Origin: an uncultured bacterium
Lineage (GTDB): Bacteria; Cyanobacteriota; Vampirovibrionia; Gastranaerophilales; Gastranaerophilaceae
Direction of reading: 5' to 3'
Length of the DNA: 50,955 nt
Assembly: GCA_902798645.1 (NCBI GenBank)
Contig: CADBXV010000003.1
Span: 1 to 50,955 of the forward strand
Part shown: in pieces, positions 7,480 to 16,149 of the stretch
Numbering within the stretch: the stretch's first letter is position 1
Layout: the number at the start of each line of letters is the position of its first letter
The notes under the pieces: generated by a model
Seen by the model: only the letters and a program-made list of their open reading frames with translations
What the model was told of the DNA's origin: nothing
Databases searched by the model: none
Translations under genes and position numbers: made by a program

Positions 7480-8171
7480 TTAAGCACCTCCTCCTCATTA
7501 TAGACAGGAAATTCTACAGAAAAAACGGTGCCTTTATTTTCTTCACTTTCAAAACTTATTTGCCCGTTCATGCTCTCAACAAGTTGCTTAGTAATGTATA
7601 ATCCCAATCCGTTACCTTGAGTTTTACTTGTTAAATGGTTTTCAATTCTGCTAAACTTTTTGAATAATTTATCCGAATCTTCTTTTTTTATACCAACCCC
7701 TTCATCTTTTACACGAATAATTATTTTTTCGTTTTTAGCCTCTGTTTTGATATTAACAGTGCTTCCTTCGGGAGAGTATTTACAACCGTTGTCAATAAGG
7801 TTTGTCATAATTTGTTGGAATTTATCGTCATCTAATCTTGCAGAAGGTAAGTCATTTTGAGAATGAAAAATTATTTTATGTGTTTTATACTGTTCTTGAA
7901 ACATAGGTATAATGCTTTTTATAGATGCATTAACTGATACTTTTTTCATAACTATGTTTCCGGCATTTGCCTTTGATACTGTCAGTATATTTTCCACAAG
8001 ATTTATAAGTCTGTTTGATTGGTCTTCGATTATTTTAATAAACTTTTTTTTATTGTCATCATCAATTCTGTCCCAAGAAGCCAGCAAAGTTTGAGAGAAC
8101 CCCCTGATACTTGTCAAGGGCGTTCTCATCTCATGTGATACTGTTGATATAAATTCATCTTGAATAGACAT
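7461..8171 (-). CDS. Minimal histidine kinase without sensor domain
   Basis: 236 residues that begin directly at the dimerisation domain: the H box (STVSHEMRTPLTSIRG) is at residues 9-24. Then come the N box (DNGCKYSPEG), the G1 box (DEGVGI) and the G2 box (GNGLGLYI). No transmembrane, PAS or HAMP region is encoded, so it should be cytoplasmic and take its input from a protein partner. A weak AGGAG lies 12 bases before the ATG. I found no upstream in-frame sensor; the space to the next gene holds a PC4 pseudogene. Likely phosphodonor for the regulator encoded downstream. Confidence 0.83.
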   Translation of the reverse strand: MSIQDEFISTVSHEMRTPLTSIRGFSQTLLASWDRIDDDNKKKFIKIIEDQSNRLINLVENILTVSKANAGNIVMKKVSVNASIKSIIPMFQEQYKTHKIIFHSQNDLPSARLDDDKFQQIMTNLIDNGCKYSPEGSTVNIKTEAKNEKIIIRVKDEGVGIKKEDSDKLFKKFSRIENHLTSKTQGNGLGLYITKQLVESMNGQISFESEENKGTVFSVEFPVYNEEEVLKCSQKS

Positions 8172-8235
8172 TGTTTAAATAGTACTCCTGAACTTAACAA
8201 AAAGCGGTAATGCGGTTAAGCAGGGAAAATTATAT

Positions 8236-8469
8236 TTATTCCTCTTTCATAAATTCTTTTTTAGCTTCTTCAATAGCATCAGATAAAATATCTAATTGAT
8301 CGGGAGCAAAAGTTACACCTTTTTTTGTCGGAAGCCAAGTTGCACCGTCATCTGTTGTATAAAAAATTCTTAAGTTAAAGTAACTTTTTCCTCTATATTA
8401 CGATATTGATATTTGCAGCTGTTCAGTATCCGATCTTTGTATGCTGGCTAATAATTTTGCTTCTGCCAT
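8236..8469 (-). pseudogene. PC4/YdbC-like ssDNA-binding protein gene with in-frame stop
   Basis: From ATG 8469 (AGGAGAG upstream) the frame reads MAEAKLLASIQRSD..., a TAA at codon 24, then YRGKSYFNLRIFY, TTDDG, WLPTKKGVTF and a helical tail to a normal stop at 8236. YRGK, LR-x-FY, DDG and PTKKG are the core of the bacterial PC4 (transcriptional coactivator p15) family, whose usual residue before YRGK is Glu. A single GAA-to-TAA change would explain the stop. The rest of the frame (53 codons) is undamaged, so the lesion is recent, a sequencing error, or read through. PC4 proteins are dimeric single-strand DNA binders. Confidence 0.78.
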
Positions 8470-8609
8470 AATTCTCTCCTTTTTATTTTCTATACTCATT
8501 GATTATAACATGGGGAAATAAATAAATTAATTATAAAAAGCCTATATTACAAAATGTTAATAATTTATATTAAAATTCCCTATAATTTGCCCTATTCGTG
8601 AATTTGGGT

Positions 8610-8615
8610 TAATAT
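8610..8615 (+). promoter_or_regulatory. -10-like TAATAT six bases before ATG 8622
   Basis: TAATAT, six bases, ATG, with no ribosome binding site. It fits the leaderless pattern seen at other genes here, but the -10 match is weaker. Confidence 0.35.
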
Positions 8616-8621
8616 AAGATT

Positions 8622-10172
8622 ATGAATAAGGGGAAAATTGTTGTAGTTGATGATGAAAAGATTGTAACCTCAGCTTTTAAGACTTTGCTTAAAGTTGAAG
8701 GTTTTAATGACGGGCATTTTTTTAATTCACCTAAAGAAGCGTTAGAATTCTTAAAGACCAATCAGCCTGATATTGTTATATCTGACTTTTTGATGCCTGA
8801 GATGAACGGGTTGGAATTTTTAACGGAAGTAAAACAAATGTATCCGGAAGTAAGTAAAATTCTGTTAACCGGATATGCCGATAAAGAAAACGCTATTAAA
8901 GCAATTAATGAAGTAGGGTTATACAGATATATAGAAAAACCTTGGGATAATGATGATTTGATAATAAATATCAAAAACGGTATAGAAAGAAGCTATTTGT
9001 TATCAGAATTAAGACAAAAAATTAGCGAACTGGAAATTGCAAAAAAAGAATTGGAACATTATTCTCATAATTTGGAGAAGATTGTGGCTGAAAGGACTGC
9101 TGATTTAAAACAATCAAATGCCAAATTGGAAGGAATTGTAAACTATTGTGCTGACGGTATAATTATTTTAAATGAAGACGGTGTGATAGAACAGGTAAAT
9201 CCGGCTTGTGAAACAATGATTGGTCATGTTGCAAATAAAATAATTAATTCCTCTGCGGATGATTTTCTTTTCGGTAAACATACTTATATATCGAAAGAGC
9301 TGCATAAGCTTGATGAGAGCGAGCTGCTTCTGCGAGATTTCAGTATAAAAAATCCGTTTACAAATTCGGAAATTCCAGTAGAAGTCAGTTTTGCAAGAAT
9401 AAATCCTGACGATGAATACAAAAGGTTTGTCGGGGTAATAAGAGATGTAACTGAGCAGAAAAAAGCGGATAAGCTAAGAGATGACTTTATTGCGACTTTA
9501 ACTCACGATTTAAGAACGCCTTTACTGGCGGCAATTCACACTCTTAAATTCTTTTTAGACGGTGCTTTGGGAGAGCTTACGGATAAACAAAAACTGTTAA
9601 TTTCAACAATGTATAAGAGTAATGAAGATTTGCTGGGCTTAGTTAATGCACTTCTTGAGGTATATAAGTATGATGCGGATAAATTAGTTTTAACTAAAAC
9701 AAATTTTAATATTTATAATCTTGTAAAACAAGTTTATGACGAACTTTTACCGCTCGCACAGTCAAAAGAGATTGATTTTACTATAGATTCTGACATATCT
9801 GATATTGATATCAATGCTGATCGCAGTGAATTAAGACGTGTAATATGTAATTTGTGCGGTAATGCAATAAATTACACACAGGAAAGAGGGAAGGTAACTG
9901 TAACATTAAAAGTGGAAGGTGCCGATTTAATATTTTCTGTGTCAGATAACGGATCAGGAATTCCTCAGGAAGATATTCCTAATATGTTCCAAAGATTTTC
10001 ACAGGGTACAAGTAAAAAACGCTCAACAGGAACAGGTTTGGGCTTATATTTATCAAGACAAATTATTGAATCTCATGGCGGAAAAATTTGGTTGGAAAGC
10101 GTTTTAAATAAAGGAAGCGAATTTTCATTCCTGTTAACTGATGTTGTAAAACAAAAAATAACACAAGAATAA
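8622..10172 (+). CDS. Hybrid histidine kinase: receiver, coiled coil, PAS, kinase
   Basis: 516 residues. An N-terminal receiver (1-125) has the acidic pair VVDDEK, Asp in VISDFLMP, Thr in LLTGYA and Lys in IEKPW. A coiled coil (about 125-165) leads to a PAS domain (about 165-280, ending VGVIRDVTEQKKAD). The kinase core has the H box (ATLTHDLRTPLLAA), N box (CNLCGNAINY), G1 (DNGSGIP) and G2 (GTGLGLYLS). No membrane segments, so it is cytoplasmic and driven by phosphotransfer and a PAS ligand. It lies 31 bases before a NarL-type regulator, its probable target. Such receiver-first kinases are common in relay networks. Confidence 0.88.
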   Translation: MNKGKIVVVDDEKIVTSAFKTLLKVEGFNDGHFFNSPKEALEFLKTNQPDIVISDFLMPEMNGLEFLTEVKQMYPEVSKILLTGYADKENAIKAINEVGLYRYIEKPWDNDDLIINIKNGIERSYLLSELRQKISELEIAKKELEHYSHNLEKIVAERTADLKQSNAKLEGIVNYCADGIIILNEDGVIEQVNPACETMIGHVANKIINSSADDFLFGKHTYISKELHKLDESELLLRDFSIKNPFTNSEIPVEVSFARINPDDEYKRFVGVIRDVTEQKKADKLRDDFIATLTHDLRTPLLAAIHTLKFFLDGALGELTDKQKLLISTMYKSNEDLLGLVNALLEVYKYDADKLVLTKTNFNIYNLVKQVYDELLPLAQSKEIDFTIDSDISDIDINADRSELRRVICNLCGNAINYTQERGKVTVTLKVEGADLIFSVSDNGSGIPQEDIPNMFQRFSQGTSKKRSTGTGLGLYLSRQIIESHGGKIWLESVLNKGSEFSFLLTDVVKQKITQE

Positions 10173-10203
10173 TATCAAAAAAAATGATTAGGGGTTAAAT
10201 ACA

Positions 10204-10869
10204 ATGATTAATGTATTATTAGTAGAAGACCATGAACTGTACAGAATGGGACTTTCAATGCTTTTAAGCAAAGCTGATGATATAAATTTAGTGGCAGAAT
10301 CTGCTGACGGTTCAGACGGAATAAAAAAAGCAAGAGAATTGGCTCCGGATGTTATTCTTATGGATATAGGGCTTCCGAATATTGACGGAATAGAAGCTAC
10401 GCAAAGAATAAAAGATTTTAATCCCGATATAAAAATTCTTATTTTTACATCTCGTGACAGTGAAGATGATGTGTTTGAATCGTTCAGGGCAGGTGCTGAC
10501 GGTTATATTATGAAGGGTGCAACACCTGAGCAAACCATATCTGCAATAAAATCAGTATATCAAGGTATAGGCTGGATTGATCCTAATATTGCCAAGATGG
10601 TATTTTCAAACCTGCGTAAACCTTCTGCAAATGTAGTTGTTGAACAAGAACAAAATAAAATCAGTAAAAATAATTCGTATGGACTTACGGAACGTGAATT
10701 TGATGTACTGGAATTAATGGTTGAAGGACTTACTAATCCTCAAATTGCCGATAAACTTGTTATCACGAAAGCGACAGCAAAGGCACATGTACACAGTATT
10801 CTGCAAAAACTGTGCGCATCTTCAAGAACTCAGGCAACTGCTATGGCTATTAATGAAAGGCTTGTATAA
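10204..10869 (+). CDS. NarL/LuxR-family response regulator
   Basis: 221 residues. Receiver (1-120): acidic VEDHE, phospho-acceptor Asp in ILMDIGLP, Thr/Ser in FTSRD and Lys in IMKGAT. A linker of about 35 residues leads to a LuxR-type helix-turn-helix (about 158-221: LTEREFDVLELMVEGLTNPQIA and TAKAHVHSILQKL). AGGGG precedes the ATG. It is the second gene of the operon with the hybrid kinase, and its stop overlaps the start of the next gene by one base (TAATG), so all three are coupled. Target genes are unknown. Confidence 0.92.
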   Translation: MINVLLVEDHELYRMGLSMLLSKADDINLVAESADGSDGIKKARELAPDVILMDIGLPNIDGIEATQRIKDFNPDIKILIFTSRDSEDDVFESFRAGADGYIMKGATPEQTISAIKSVYQGIGWIDPNIAKMVFSNLRKPSANVVVEQEQNKISKNNSYGLTEREFDVLELMVEGLTNPQIADKLVITKATAKAHVHSILQKLCASSRTQATAMAINERLV

Positions 10870-12119
10870 TGTTTACAGCGTTAGCAGGAATGTATATGTC
10901 TGCAAAGATTCATATGATGCAGGTTAAAGCTAATTTAACCAAAAATCAGGATCAACAGATTTCTGAAACAATTTATAAAAATAAGGTTGATAAACAGGAT
11001 ACAAAAGAATCTTTTAATAAAAGCAAAATGCCCGAATCCGGTTATATGACATTAGAGGAATATGAAGCGAAATCAAGACCGCTTACAAGAAAAGAGATAA
11101 GTGCGGAAATTCTTGATAAAGCAGATATGCCAAAGGACAAAAATTATGTGTACGTTCCTCAACACAAGTTTAAGCTTGTAAAATACAATAATCCGGCAGG
11201 CAGTCCCGAATTGTCATTGCCAAGAAGATTACAATTTGACAGACAAATTAATGCACAAGGGATTGTATCCGGTGACTATACAAAGCTTGTATATCCTGCT
11301 GTTTATTATTATGCTGAGGCTGATTGTGTAAGTTGTGATTTGTTTTTAATCAAATTGGACCCTAAACTTACTAATTTAGAAAAAGTTCAAAGGGCTAATG
11401 TTGTAAATAAAGAGCCTAAACCTTTGCTGACAACAAGTAAAGATATTGATAAAAAGTTTATGTTCAGAACTCTTACCCCCATTGACTTTTCTTCAGACAA
11501 TACAAAATTACTGATAAAGGAAAAGATAGGATATAAACACGACGGTATTTGGAAAACGGATTTGTGGGTATACGATTTTAATAAAGGTGAAGCAAAAAAC
11601 TTGACTTCATTAAGAGAGGCAATATCATATTATTGGCAGGGGACTAAAAACGTAAATATGGATGATGTTCGATGGGATATATATCCGATTGGATTTGATG
11701 CTAATAATGACAACAGAGTTATAGTAAGTGCGTACGCTTATACCGGAGAGCAGCCCAAATTTTTAGGGACATGGAGCATTGACACAAACAATGAATCCGC
11801 AAAATTGGAAACATTAAGCGGAGCAGGGTTCCCTATCTCCATTGTCGGATATCGACTTGCGGAAGAATATGATGTAAAACCTATATCTGAAATTGAGTTT
11901 GATGCAAAGCAGGCAAAAAAAGAAGTAAAAGATAAGCGCAAACTTGAAAAAGCTGAACAAAAAATTATAAAAGAAAAAGAACTTTTAGAATATAGAAGAA
12001 AAATTCATCAGATGGATGTTGAAACTTTAATGAAAATCAGAGAACGCCAAAAATATTTAAAAACAATAAAGGTTAAAACAAAAGATGGCGTTACGGATAA
12101 TATGGGTGTAGAAAAATAA
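10869..12119 (+). CDS. Unknown protein with propeller-like repeats and basic coiled-coil tail
   Basis: 416 residues. The first 20 residues (MFTALAGMYMSAKIHMMQ) are weakly hydrophobic, followed by a polar linker. About 120-340 has spaced units such as GDYTKLVYPAVYY, FSSDNTKLLIKE and DLWVYDFNKGEAKNLT, which resemble TolB/WD-type blades by eye. About 345-400 is a Lys/Glu-rich coiled coil. GAAAGG lies eight bases upstream of the start, which overlaps the stop of the response regulator. Its place in the operon suggests it serves or is set by this signalling pair, but no function can be assigned. Confidence 0.62.
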   Translation: MFTALAGMYMSAKIHMMQVKANLTKNQDQQISETIYKNKVDKQDTKESFNKSKMPESGYMTLEEYEAKSRPLTRKEISAEILDKADMPKDKNYVYVPQHKFKLVKYNNPAGSPELSLPRRLQFDRQINAQGIVSGDYTKLVYPAVYYYAEADCVSCDLFLIKLDPKLTNLEKVQRANVVNKEPKPLLTTSKDIDKKFMFRTLTPIDFSSDNTKLLIKEKIGYKHDGIWKTDLWVYDFNKGEAKNLTSLREAISYYWQGTKNVNMDDVRWDIYPIGFDANNDNRVIVSAYAYTGEQPKFLGTWSIDTNNESAKLETLSGAGFPISIVGYRLAEEYDVKPISEIEFDAKQAKKEVKDKRKLEKAEQKIIKEKELLEYRRKIHQMDVETLMKIRERQKYLKTIKVKTKDGVTDNMGVEK

Positions 12120-12132
12120 GGAGAATAATATT

Positions 12133-12888
12133 ATGAAAAAATTTATAGCAATGATTGCAGTTCTTTCTGTGTTAACAGGTTCAATGCTGGCAACTCAAGC
12201 CGTTACTCAAACAGTCGAAAAAGAAAAAGGTACTATATCTATTTCAACATCATCCGAAGCAGAAGTTGCACCGGATACTGCAGAACTTTCATTTTCCGTA
12301 AAAACTACAGACTCAAAATCCATGCAAAAAGCTTCATTGATGAATAAAGATATTTCCGAAAAAATATATAATATATTAAAAGAAATGATAAATACTTCAA
12401 ACGGAGATTATATAAAGACTTCTAACTACAATGCTTCACCAATATATATATACAAAGATAAAAAACAAATATTGGATAAATATGAAGTTTCAAATAGAGT
12501 AACGGTAAGAACTAAGTCTATAGATAAACTCGGTTCTATGATAGATAAGGCGACAGAAGCCGGAGCAACAAATATAGATTCATTAAATTTTTCAATATCC
12601 AATTATGAATCTCAGTGTAACTCTTTAATTGAAACAGCTACAAAAAAAGCCAATACAAGAGCATCTATTGCAGCAAAGCATACAGGTTCCGTATTAGACG
12701 GGATAAAATCAATGAATATAAGCTGTTCTGAAAATAAAACATATAATGCTCCCAGACTTATGATGGCAAAAGCTATGGCATTTGGGGCTTCAAATGATAC
12801 GGCAGATGAAGCAATGCCTTCAACATCAATCTCTGCAGGTGTAATAAAAGTATATTCAAATGTAAATGTAACATTTTATGTCAAATAA
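12133..12888 (+). CDS. Exported SIMPL (DUF541) domain protein
   Basis: 251 residues with an N-terminal signal peptide (MKKFIAMIAVLSVLTG, likely cleaved near LATQA). The mature part has the SIMPL pattern: GTISISTSSEAEVAPDTAELSFSV at the start, KYEVSNRVTVRTKSIDKLG in the middle, and the ending SAGVIKVYSNVNVTFYVK. SIMPL proteins are periplasmic or surface proteins of unclear role, sometimes oligomeric. It lies 13 bases after the preceding gene with an AAGGAG site, probably as the last gene of the two-component operon. Confidence 0.85.
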   Translation: MKKFIAMIAVLSVLTGSMLATQAVTQTVEKEKGTISISTSSEAEVAPDTAELSFSVKTTDSKSMQKASLMNKDISEKIYNILKEMINTSNGDYIKTSNYNASPIYIYKDKKQILDKYEVSNRVTVRTKSIDKLGSMIDKATEAGATNIDSLNFSISNYESQCNSLIETATKKANTRASIAAKHTGSVLDGIKSMNISCSENKTYNAPRLMMAKAMAFGASNDTADEAMPSTSISAGVIKVYSNVNVTFYVK

Positions 12889-12922
12889 CAAATAAAAGGC
12901 ATAATATATTTGTCATAACCAC

Positions 12923-12950
12923 TTGAAAAAGTTATGAAATACTTTATAAT
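12923..12950 (+). promoter_or_regulatory. Promoter of the SprA-like gene
   Basis: TTGAAA (12923-12928), 16 bases, TATAAT (12945-12950). The bases before the -10 box are ATACTT, as in the promoters at 23826 and 50113. The leader is about 35 bases. Confidence 0.65.
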
Positions 12951-12994
12951 TATAGAGTAATGGGTGAAGGAAATTCCTAAAGGAACGGTAGTGT

Positions 12995-13360
12995 ATGGAC
13001 TTAATGAGTATTCCGATGTTTAAAGCACAACAAAAACAGGCTTTAATACGTAAGAATTATGCGGAAATTTATGCACATGAAGCAGCTCACAAGAGAGCTG
13101 CAGGTTCTCTTGGCGGTCCTATTGTTATTGAAAGAAATTCTGAAGGTATTCCGGTATCTGGTCATGTATCCATTAAGATGCCAAGTCTTAACAAAGAAAA
13201 TCCTCAGGAAACAATAGATCAAGCAAATACCGTTATTAAATCTGCAATGGCTCCGTCAGATCCTTCAGAACAGGATTATAGAGTTGCCAAACAGGCAAAA
13301 TCTATTAAGTCGCAAGCTGAAAATATTCAAAATAAAAAGAGGTTAGATTATTATGCTTAG
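12995..13360 (+). CDS. SprA-related putative metalloprotease domain protein
   Basis: 121 residues. YAHEAAHKRAAG carries a compact HExxH zinc motif near residue 28-35. GHVSIKMP, then PQETIDQANTVIKSAMAPSDPSEQDYRVAKQAK, matches the pattern of the SprA-related family (short putative metallopeptidase domain: HE..H, G.VSID, P..T....V..AALAP..PS.QD..VA..A). Usual members carry this domain at the C-terminus of a longer protein; here it is almost alone. No signal peptide. Proteolytic activity is inferred from the motif only. Confidence 0.75.
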   Translation: MDLMSIPMFKAQQKQALIRKNYAEIYAHEAAHKRAAGSLGGPIVIERNSEGIPVSGHVSIKMPSLNKENPQETIDQANTVIKSAMAPSDPSEQDYRVAKQAKSIKSQAENIQNKKRLDYYA

Positions 13361-13394
13361 ATTAATTTATCAAATATATAGTTTTATTATAAGT

Positions 13395-13416
13395 AAACCT
13401 TGCCCCGTAAAGGTTT
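13395..13416. terminator. Weak bidirectional hairpin between convergent genes
   Basis: Arms AAACCTT and AAGGTTT with an eight-base GC-rich loop lie between the SprA-like gene and uvrC, which are convergent. No T tract follows, so termination is uncertain. Confidence 0.35.
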
Positions 13417-13437
13417 ATGTACGCAACAAATAAAGTA

Positions 13438-15114
13438 TTAATTCTTATCTTTTAGAGCATTTTTTCCTCTAAGTTCTCTGTGGAATGTTATTGCAAAACG
13501 ATGCGCTTCATCACGAATTCTTTGTATCAGATAAAGTGCATTAGAGTCACGAGGGAGCAGTATTGATTTTGACTGATGGGGTAAAAAAACTTCTTCTTCT
13601 CTTTTTGCAAGTGATACAAAATCAATATCTTTAACCCCTTCTATATTTGCCCCTTCCACAATCTGCATAACGCTGGATAATTGACCTTTTCCGCCATCTA
13701 TAATGATTAGATCAGGTTTTTCCCATTTGGGTTCTCCAAGACGTTTTAGTCGTCGTGTTAAAACTTCTTTCATTGATAAAAAATCATCAGGTTTACCTTC
13801 TGTCATTCGAACTTTAAATTTACGATAAGCAGTCTTTTTAGGCAGACCGTTTTGAAATACGACCATTGATGCAACGGTGTTTGTTCCTTGTATGTGAGAT
13901 ATATCATAACATTCAATTCTGTTCGGAAAGTTTGTAAGATGAAGCTTTTCTGCTAAGAATGAGCCAACTTCATTAAAATCATCACGAATTTGCGCCATTT
14001 TTTTGAGTTTGGCATTTTCTAATGTGTTTGATGCATTCTTTAGCGCAAGTTCATACAATTCTCCGTATTTACCTCTGCCATTTCCGTAGTTTATCATAAT
14101 TTTTTTGCCAGATATAACTTTCAGCCAATCTTGAAAAAGCTCTTTATTACCGACTTCTTCAAGGTCTTTTGATATAATTTTATCCGGAAATTCAAGCTTC
14201 AAATTTGAATAATAATCAGTAAAGAAGGTTTCTATGTATTCTGTTTTATCAATATTATCAACGAAATATGTAAAATCTTTTTTATCAATCAAACGTCCTT
14301 CTCTAATCATCATTATTACAATAACAAAAATTCCGTCTTCATAAACACACGCAAGTATATCTTCATTAAGCTTTGTGTTTTCATAAACAACTTTTTGTCG
14401 TTCAAGAGTTTTAAGCAAATCATTATAGCTGTCACGCATTTTAGCGGCTTTTTCAAACTGCTCACTTTCTGCATATTTAACCATTTGTGCCTGTATTTCT
14501 TTGAGCAGTTCTGTTTGTTTTCCGCTTAAAAACAGTTCAACTTGTCTGATTAACTTTTGATATTCTTCAGGTGTAACTTTCCCTTGACAAGGTGCAAGAC
14601 ATTTACCTATGTGATAATACAGACACGGACGATTAGAAAATTTTGGGGTTTTGCATTGTTTTAGCGGAAACAGCTTTTTAAGGAAATCAAGCGTTGCATA
14701 CATTGCGCCTACATCTGTATAAGGCCCGTAGAATCTGCCTTTATCAGGATTTAAGTTTTTCTTCCTGACTACTTGGATACGAGGAAAATCTTCATCTGTA
14801 ATCAAAAAATAAGGATATTTTTTATCATCTTTTAAAAGAATATTGTATTTGGGTTTGTGTTTTTTTATTAAATGAGATTCCAAGATAAGAGCTTCAACCT
14901 CGGAATCAGTAATAATATATTCCATTCTCTCAATTTGAGAGACAAGAACTGTAACCTTAACGCTGTCGTGTTGTTTATGAAAATAACTGTAAACACGTCT
15001 TTTAAGATTCTTGGCTTTTCCGACATAGATAATCTCATTATCTTTGTTATAGTATATATAGCACCCCGGTTGATTAGGGACTAATTTAATCGTTTCCAAA
15101 AGCTCATTGTTCAT
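13438..15114 (-). CDS. uvrC: UvrABC excinuclease subunit C, lacking the C-terminal HhH domain
   Basis: 558 residues. Nucleotide-excision repair nuclease that cuts both sides of a lesion after UvrB loading. GIY-YIG domain at about 12-95 (PGCYIYYNKDNEIIYVGKAKNLKRR), a Cys cluster (CLYYHIGKCLAPC) at about 168-180, UVR domain at about 200-240, RNase H-like domain at about 370-535 (IECYDISHIQG, LIIIDGGKGQL, RDEAHRFAITFHR). It stops 11 residues after FHRELRG, where usual proteins continue with about 60 residues of tandem helix-hairpin-helix. The bases beyond the stop do not encode such a domain in any frame that I could read, so this is not a simple frameshift. The start has a TATAAT six bases upstream and no ribosome site. 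Confidence 0.95.
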   Translation of the reverse strand: MNNELLETIKLVPNQPGCYIYYNKDNEIIYVGKAKNLKRRVYSYFHKQHDSVKVTVLVSQIERMEYIITDSEVEALILESHLIKKHKPKYNILLKDDKKYPYFLITDEDFPRIQVVRKKNLNPDKGRFYGPYTDVGAMYATLDFLKKLFPLKQCKTPKFSNRPCLYYHIGKCLAPCQGKVTPEEYQKLIRQVELFLSGKQTELLKEIQAQMVKYAESEQFEKAAKMRDSYNDLLKTLERQKVVYENTKLNEDILACVYEDGIFVIVIMMIREGRLIDKKDFTYFVDNIDKTEYIETFFTDYYSNLKLEFPDKIISKDLEEVGNKELFQDWLKVISGKKIMINYGNGRGKYGELYELALKNASNTLENAKLKKMAQIRDDFNEVGSFLAEKLHLTNFPNRIECYDISHIQGTNTVASMVVFQNGLPKKTAYRKFKVRMTEGKPDDFLSMKEVLTRRLKRLGEPKWEKPDLIIIDGGKGQLSSVMQIVEGANIEGVKDIDFVSLAKREEEVFLPHQSKSILLPRDSNALYLIQRIRDEAHRFAITFHRELRGKNALKDKN

Positions 15115-15120
15115 ACCAAT

Positions 15121-15126
15121 ATTATA
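15121..15126 (-). promoter_or_regulatory. -10 box TATAAT six bases before the uvrC ATG
   Basis: On the minus strand: TATAAT, ATTGGT, ATG. No ribosome binding site. It predicts a leaderless mRNA. Confidence 0.6.
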
Positions 15127-15211
15127 TAATATTTTTGTTAATTATATACATTAGCAAATTTTATTTTTACGGGTTATATAATATAATATGGCATGCGAAA
15201 GGGATATAAAT

Positions 15212-15652
15212 ATGCAAGTACAAAGAATACAAAACAACAACAATTACAACACAGCAAACAGACAGAATTTTACCGCAAAATTTTCAGAAAAAGAAATTGT
15301 TTCTATGGCAAAAGGAGCAAAAGAAACTTATGGTGCAGCAGGAATTCCAATGTTAGATATTCTATTAGGGTATTTGGAAAAAATTGGAGGAAAAATTGCA
15401 CATATTAAATCTAAAAATACAAAGGGTGTTCTTGGTTGTACGGTAAAGAACAAAGCTCTCGCTATTGACAACAAAATTGTTTTGGTGGGTGATGAATATA
15501 CTTCAGGAATAGATTTATTGAAAAACCACTTGGTAGGTGAACCAGCCTTTGATATGCAAGATTTTGTACCTATGCCTGAGAGAATATTTGAGAGCAGATG
15601 GTTTGAACAGGGTACTCGTGACGAAAAAGCATTATTAAAACATGCCCTTTAG
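15212..15652 (+). CDS. Hypothetical protein with N-terminal QNFTAKF motif
   Basis: I prefer ATG 15212 (GAAAGGG at the right distance) over ATG 15188, which has none. The product is about 146 residues: an Asn/Gln-rich disordered start (VQRIQNNNNYNTANRQ), then NFTAKFSEKEI, a helical segment, and a C-terminal half with mixed strands. The F-x-A-K motif after a polar leader is also seen in the large membrane proteins at 36418 and 42570. No known domain. A hairpin terminator follows. Confidence 0.65.
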   Translation: MQVQRIQNNNNYNTANRQNFTAKFSEKEIVSMAKGAKETYGAAGIPMLDILLGYLEKIGGKIAHIKSKNTKGVLGCTVKNKALAIDNKIVLVGDEYTSGIDLLKNHLVGEPAFDMQDFVPMPERIFESRWFEQGTRDEKALLKHAL

Positions 15653-15669
15653 GATAAATATATAAAATA

Positions 15670-15698
15670 GGAAGTGATGATTTTCACTTCCTGTTTCT
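15670..15698 (+). terminator. Rho-independent terminator
   Basis: Arms GGAAGTGA/TCACTTCC with a six-base loop, then TGTTTCTT. It lies 18 bases after the stop at 15652. Confidence 0.75.
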
Positions 15699-15701
15699 TA
15701 G

Positions 15702-15770
15702 CCCTCTCCCGACGGGAGAGGGTAATTTTTCTTAATGAGCGTAAGCGAATTTAGAAAAATGGGTGAGGGG
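15702..15770 (+). repeat. CCCTCTCC-GGGTGAGGG repeat, copy a
   Basis: Hairpin CCCTCTCCC-GAC-GGGAGAGGG, an inner hairpin (arms ATTTTTCT/AGAAAAAT), then GGGTGAGGGG. It ends 11 bases before the TATAAT of the DUF559 gene. Inverted relative to copy b. Confidence 0.85.
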
Positions 15771-15777
15771 TTAATCA

Positions 15778-15786
15778 TGGTATAAT
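15778..15786 (+). promoter_or_regulatory. Extended -10 promoter of the DUF559 gene
   Basis: TGG-TATAAT (an extended -10 box), six bases, ATG 15793. No ribosome site; predicted leaderless. Confidence 0.6.
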
Positions 15787-15792
15787 AAAACT

Positions 15793-16149
15793 ATGAAACA
15801 CAAAAGCACGACTCTAAATCAAGCAAAAATACTCCGTAAAAATATGACAGAACAAGAAAAAGTTTTATGGAATATTTTACGAAATAATCAATTTTATGGT
15901 CTTAAATTCCGCAGGCAAGTACCTATCGGAAATTATATAGCAGACTTTGTTTGCGAAATACATAATGTGATAATTGAACTTGACGGTGGGCAGCATAACG
16001 AACAAGAAAACGTAGAAAAAGATAAACTCCGTACTGAATTTTTAGAAAATAAAGGATACAAAGTTTTAAGATTTTGGAATAATGAGGTGGATAATAATTT
16101 AGACGGTGTTTGCGAAGTCATTTATCGGACAATTTTTAAGAAATATTAA
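15793..16149 (+). CDS. DUF559 endonuclease-like protein
   Basis: 118 residues, full length for stand-alone DUF559 proteins of the Vsr/PD-(D/E)XK-like nuclease group. MTEQEKVLWNILRNNQFYGLKFRRQVPIG, then YIADFVC (Asp), VIIELDGGQH (the Glu-x-Asp-GG-Q-H core) and GYKVLRFWNNEV. Vsr-type enzymes nick DNA, but the role of DUF559 proteins is not established. The gene exactly fills the space between two inverted repeats: repeat a ends just before its -10 box and repeat b starts one base after its stop. That suggests the gene and repeats move or persist as one unit. Confidence 0.88.
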   Translation: MKHKSTTLNQAKILRKNMTEQEKVLWNILRNNQFYGLKFRRQVPIGNYIADFVCEIHNVIIELDGGQHNEQENVEKDKLRTEFLENKGYKVLRFWNNEVDNNLDGVCEVIYRTIFKKY

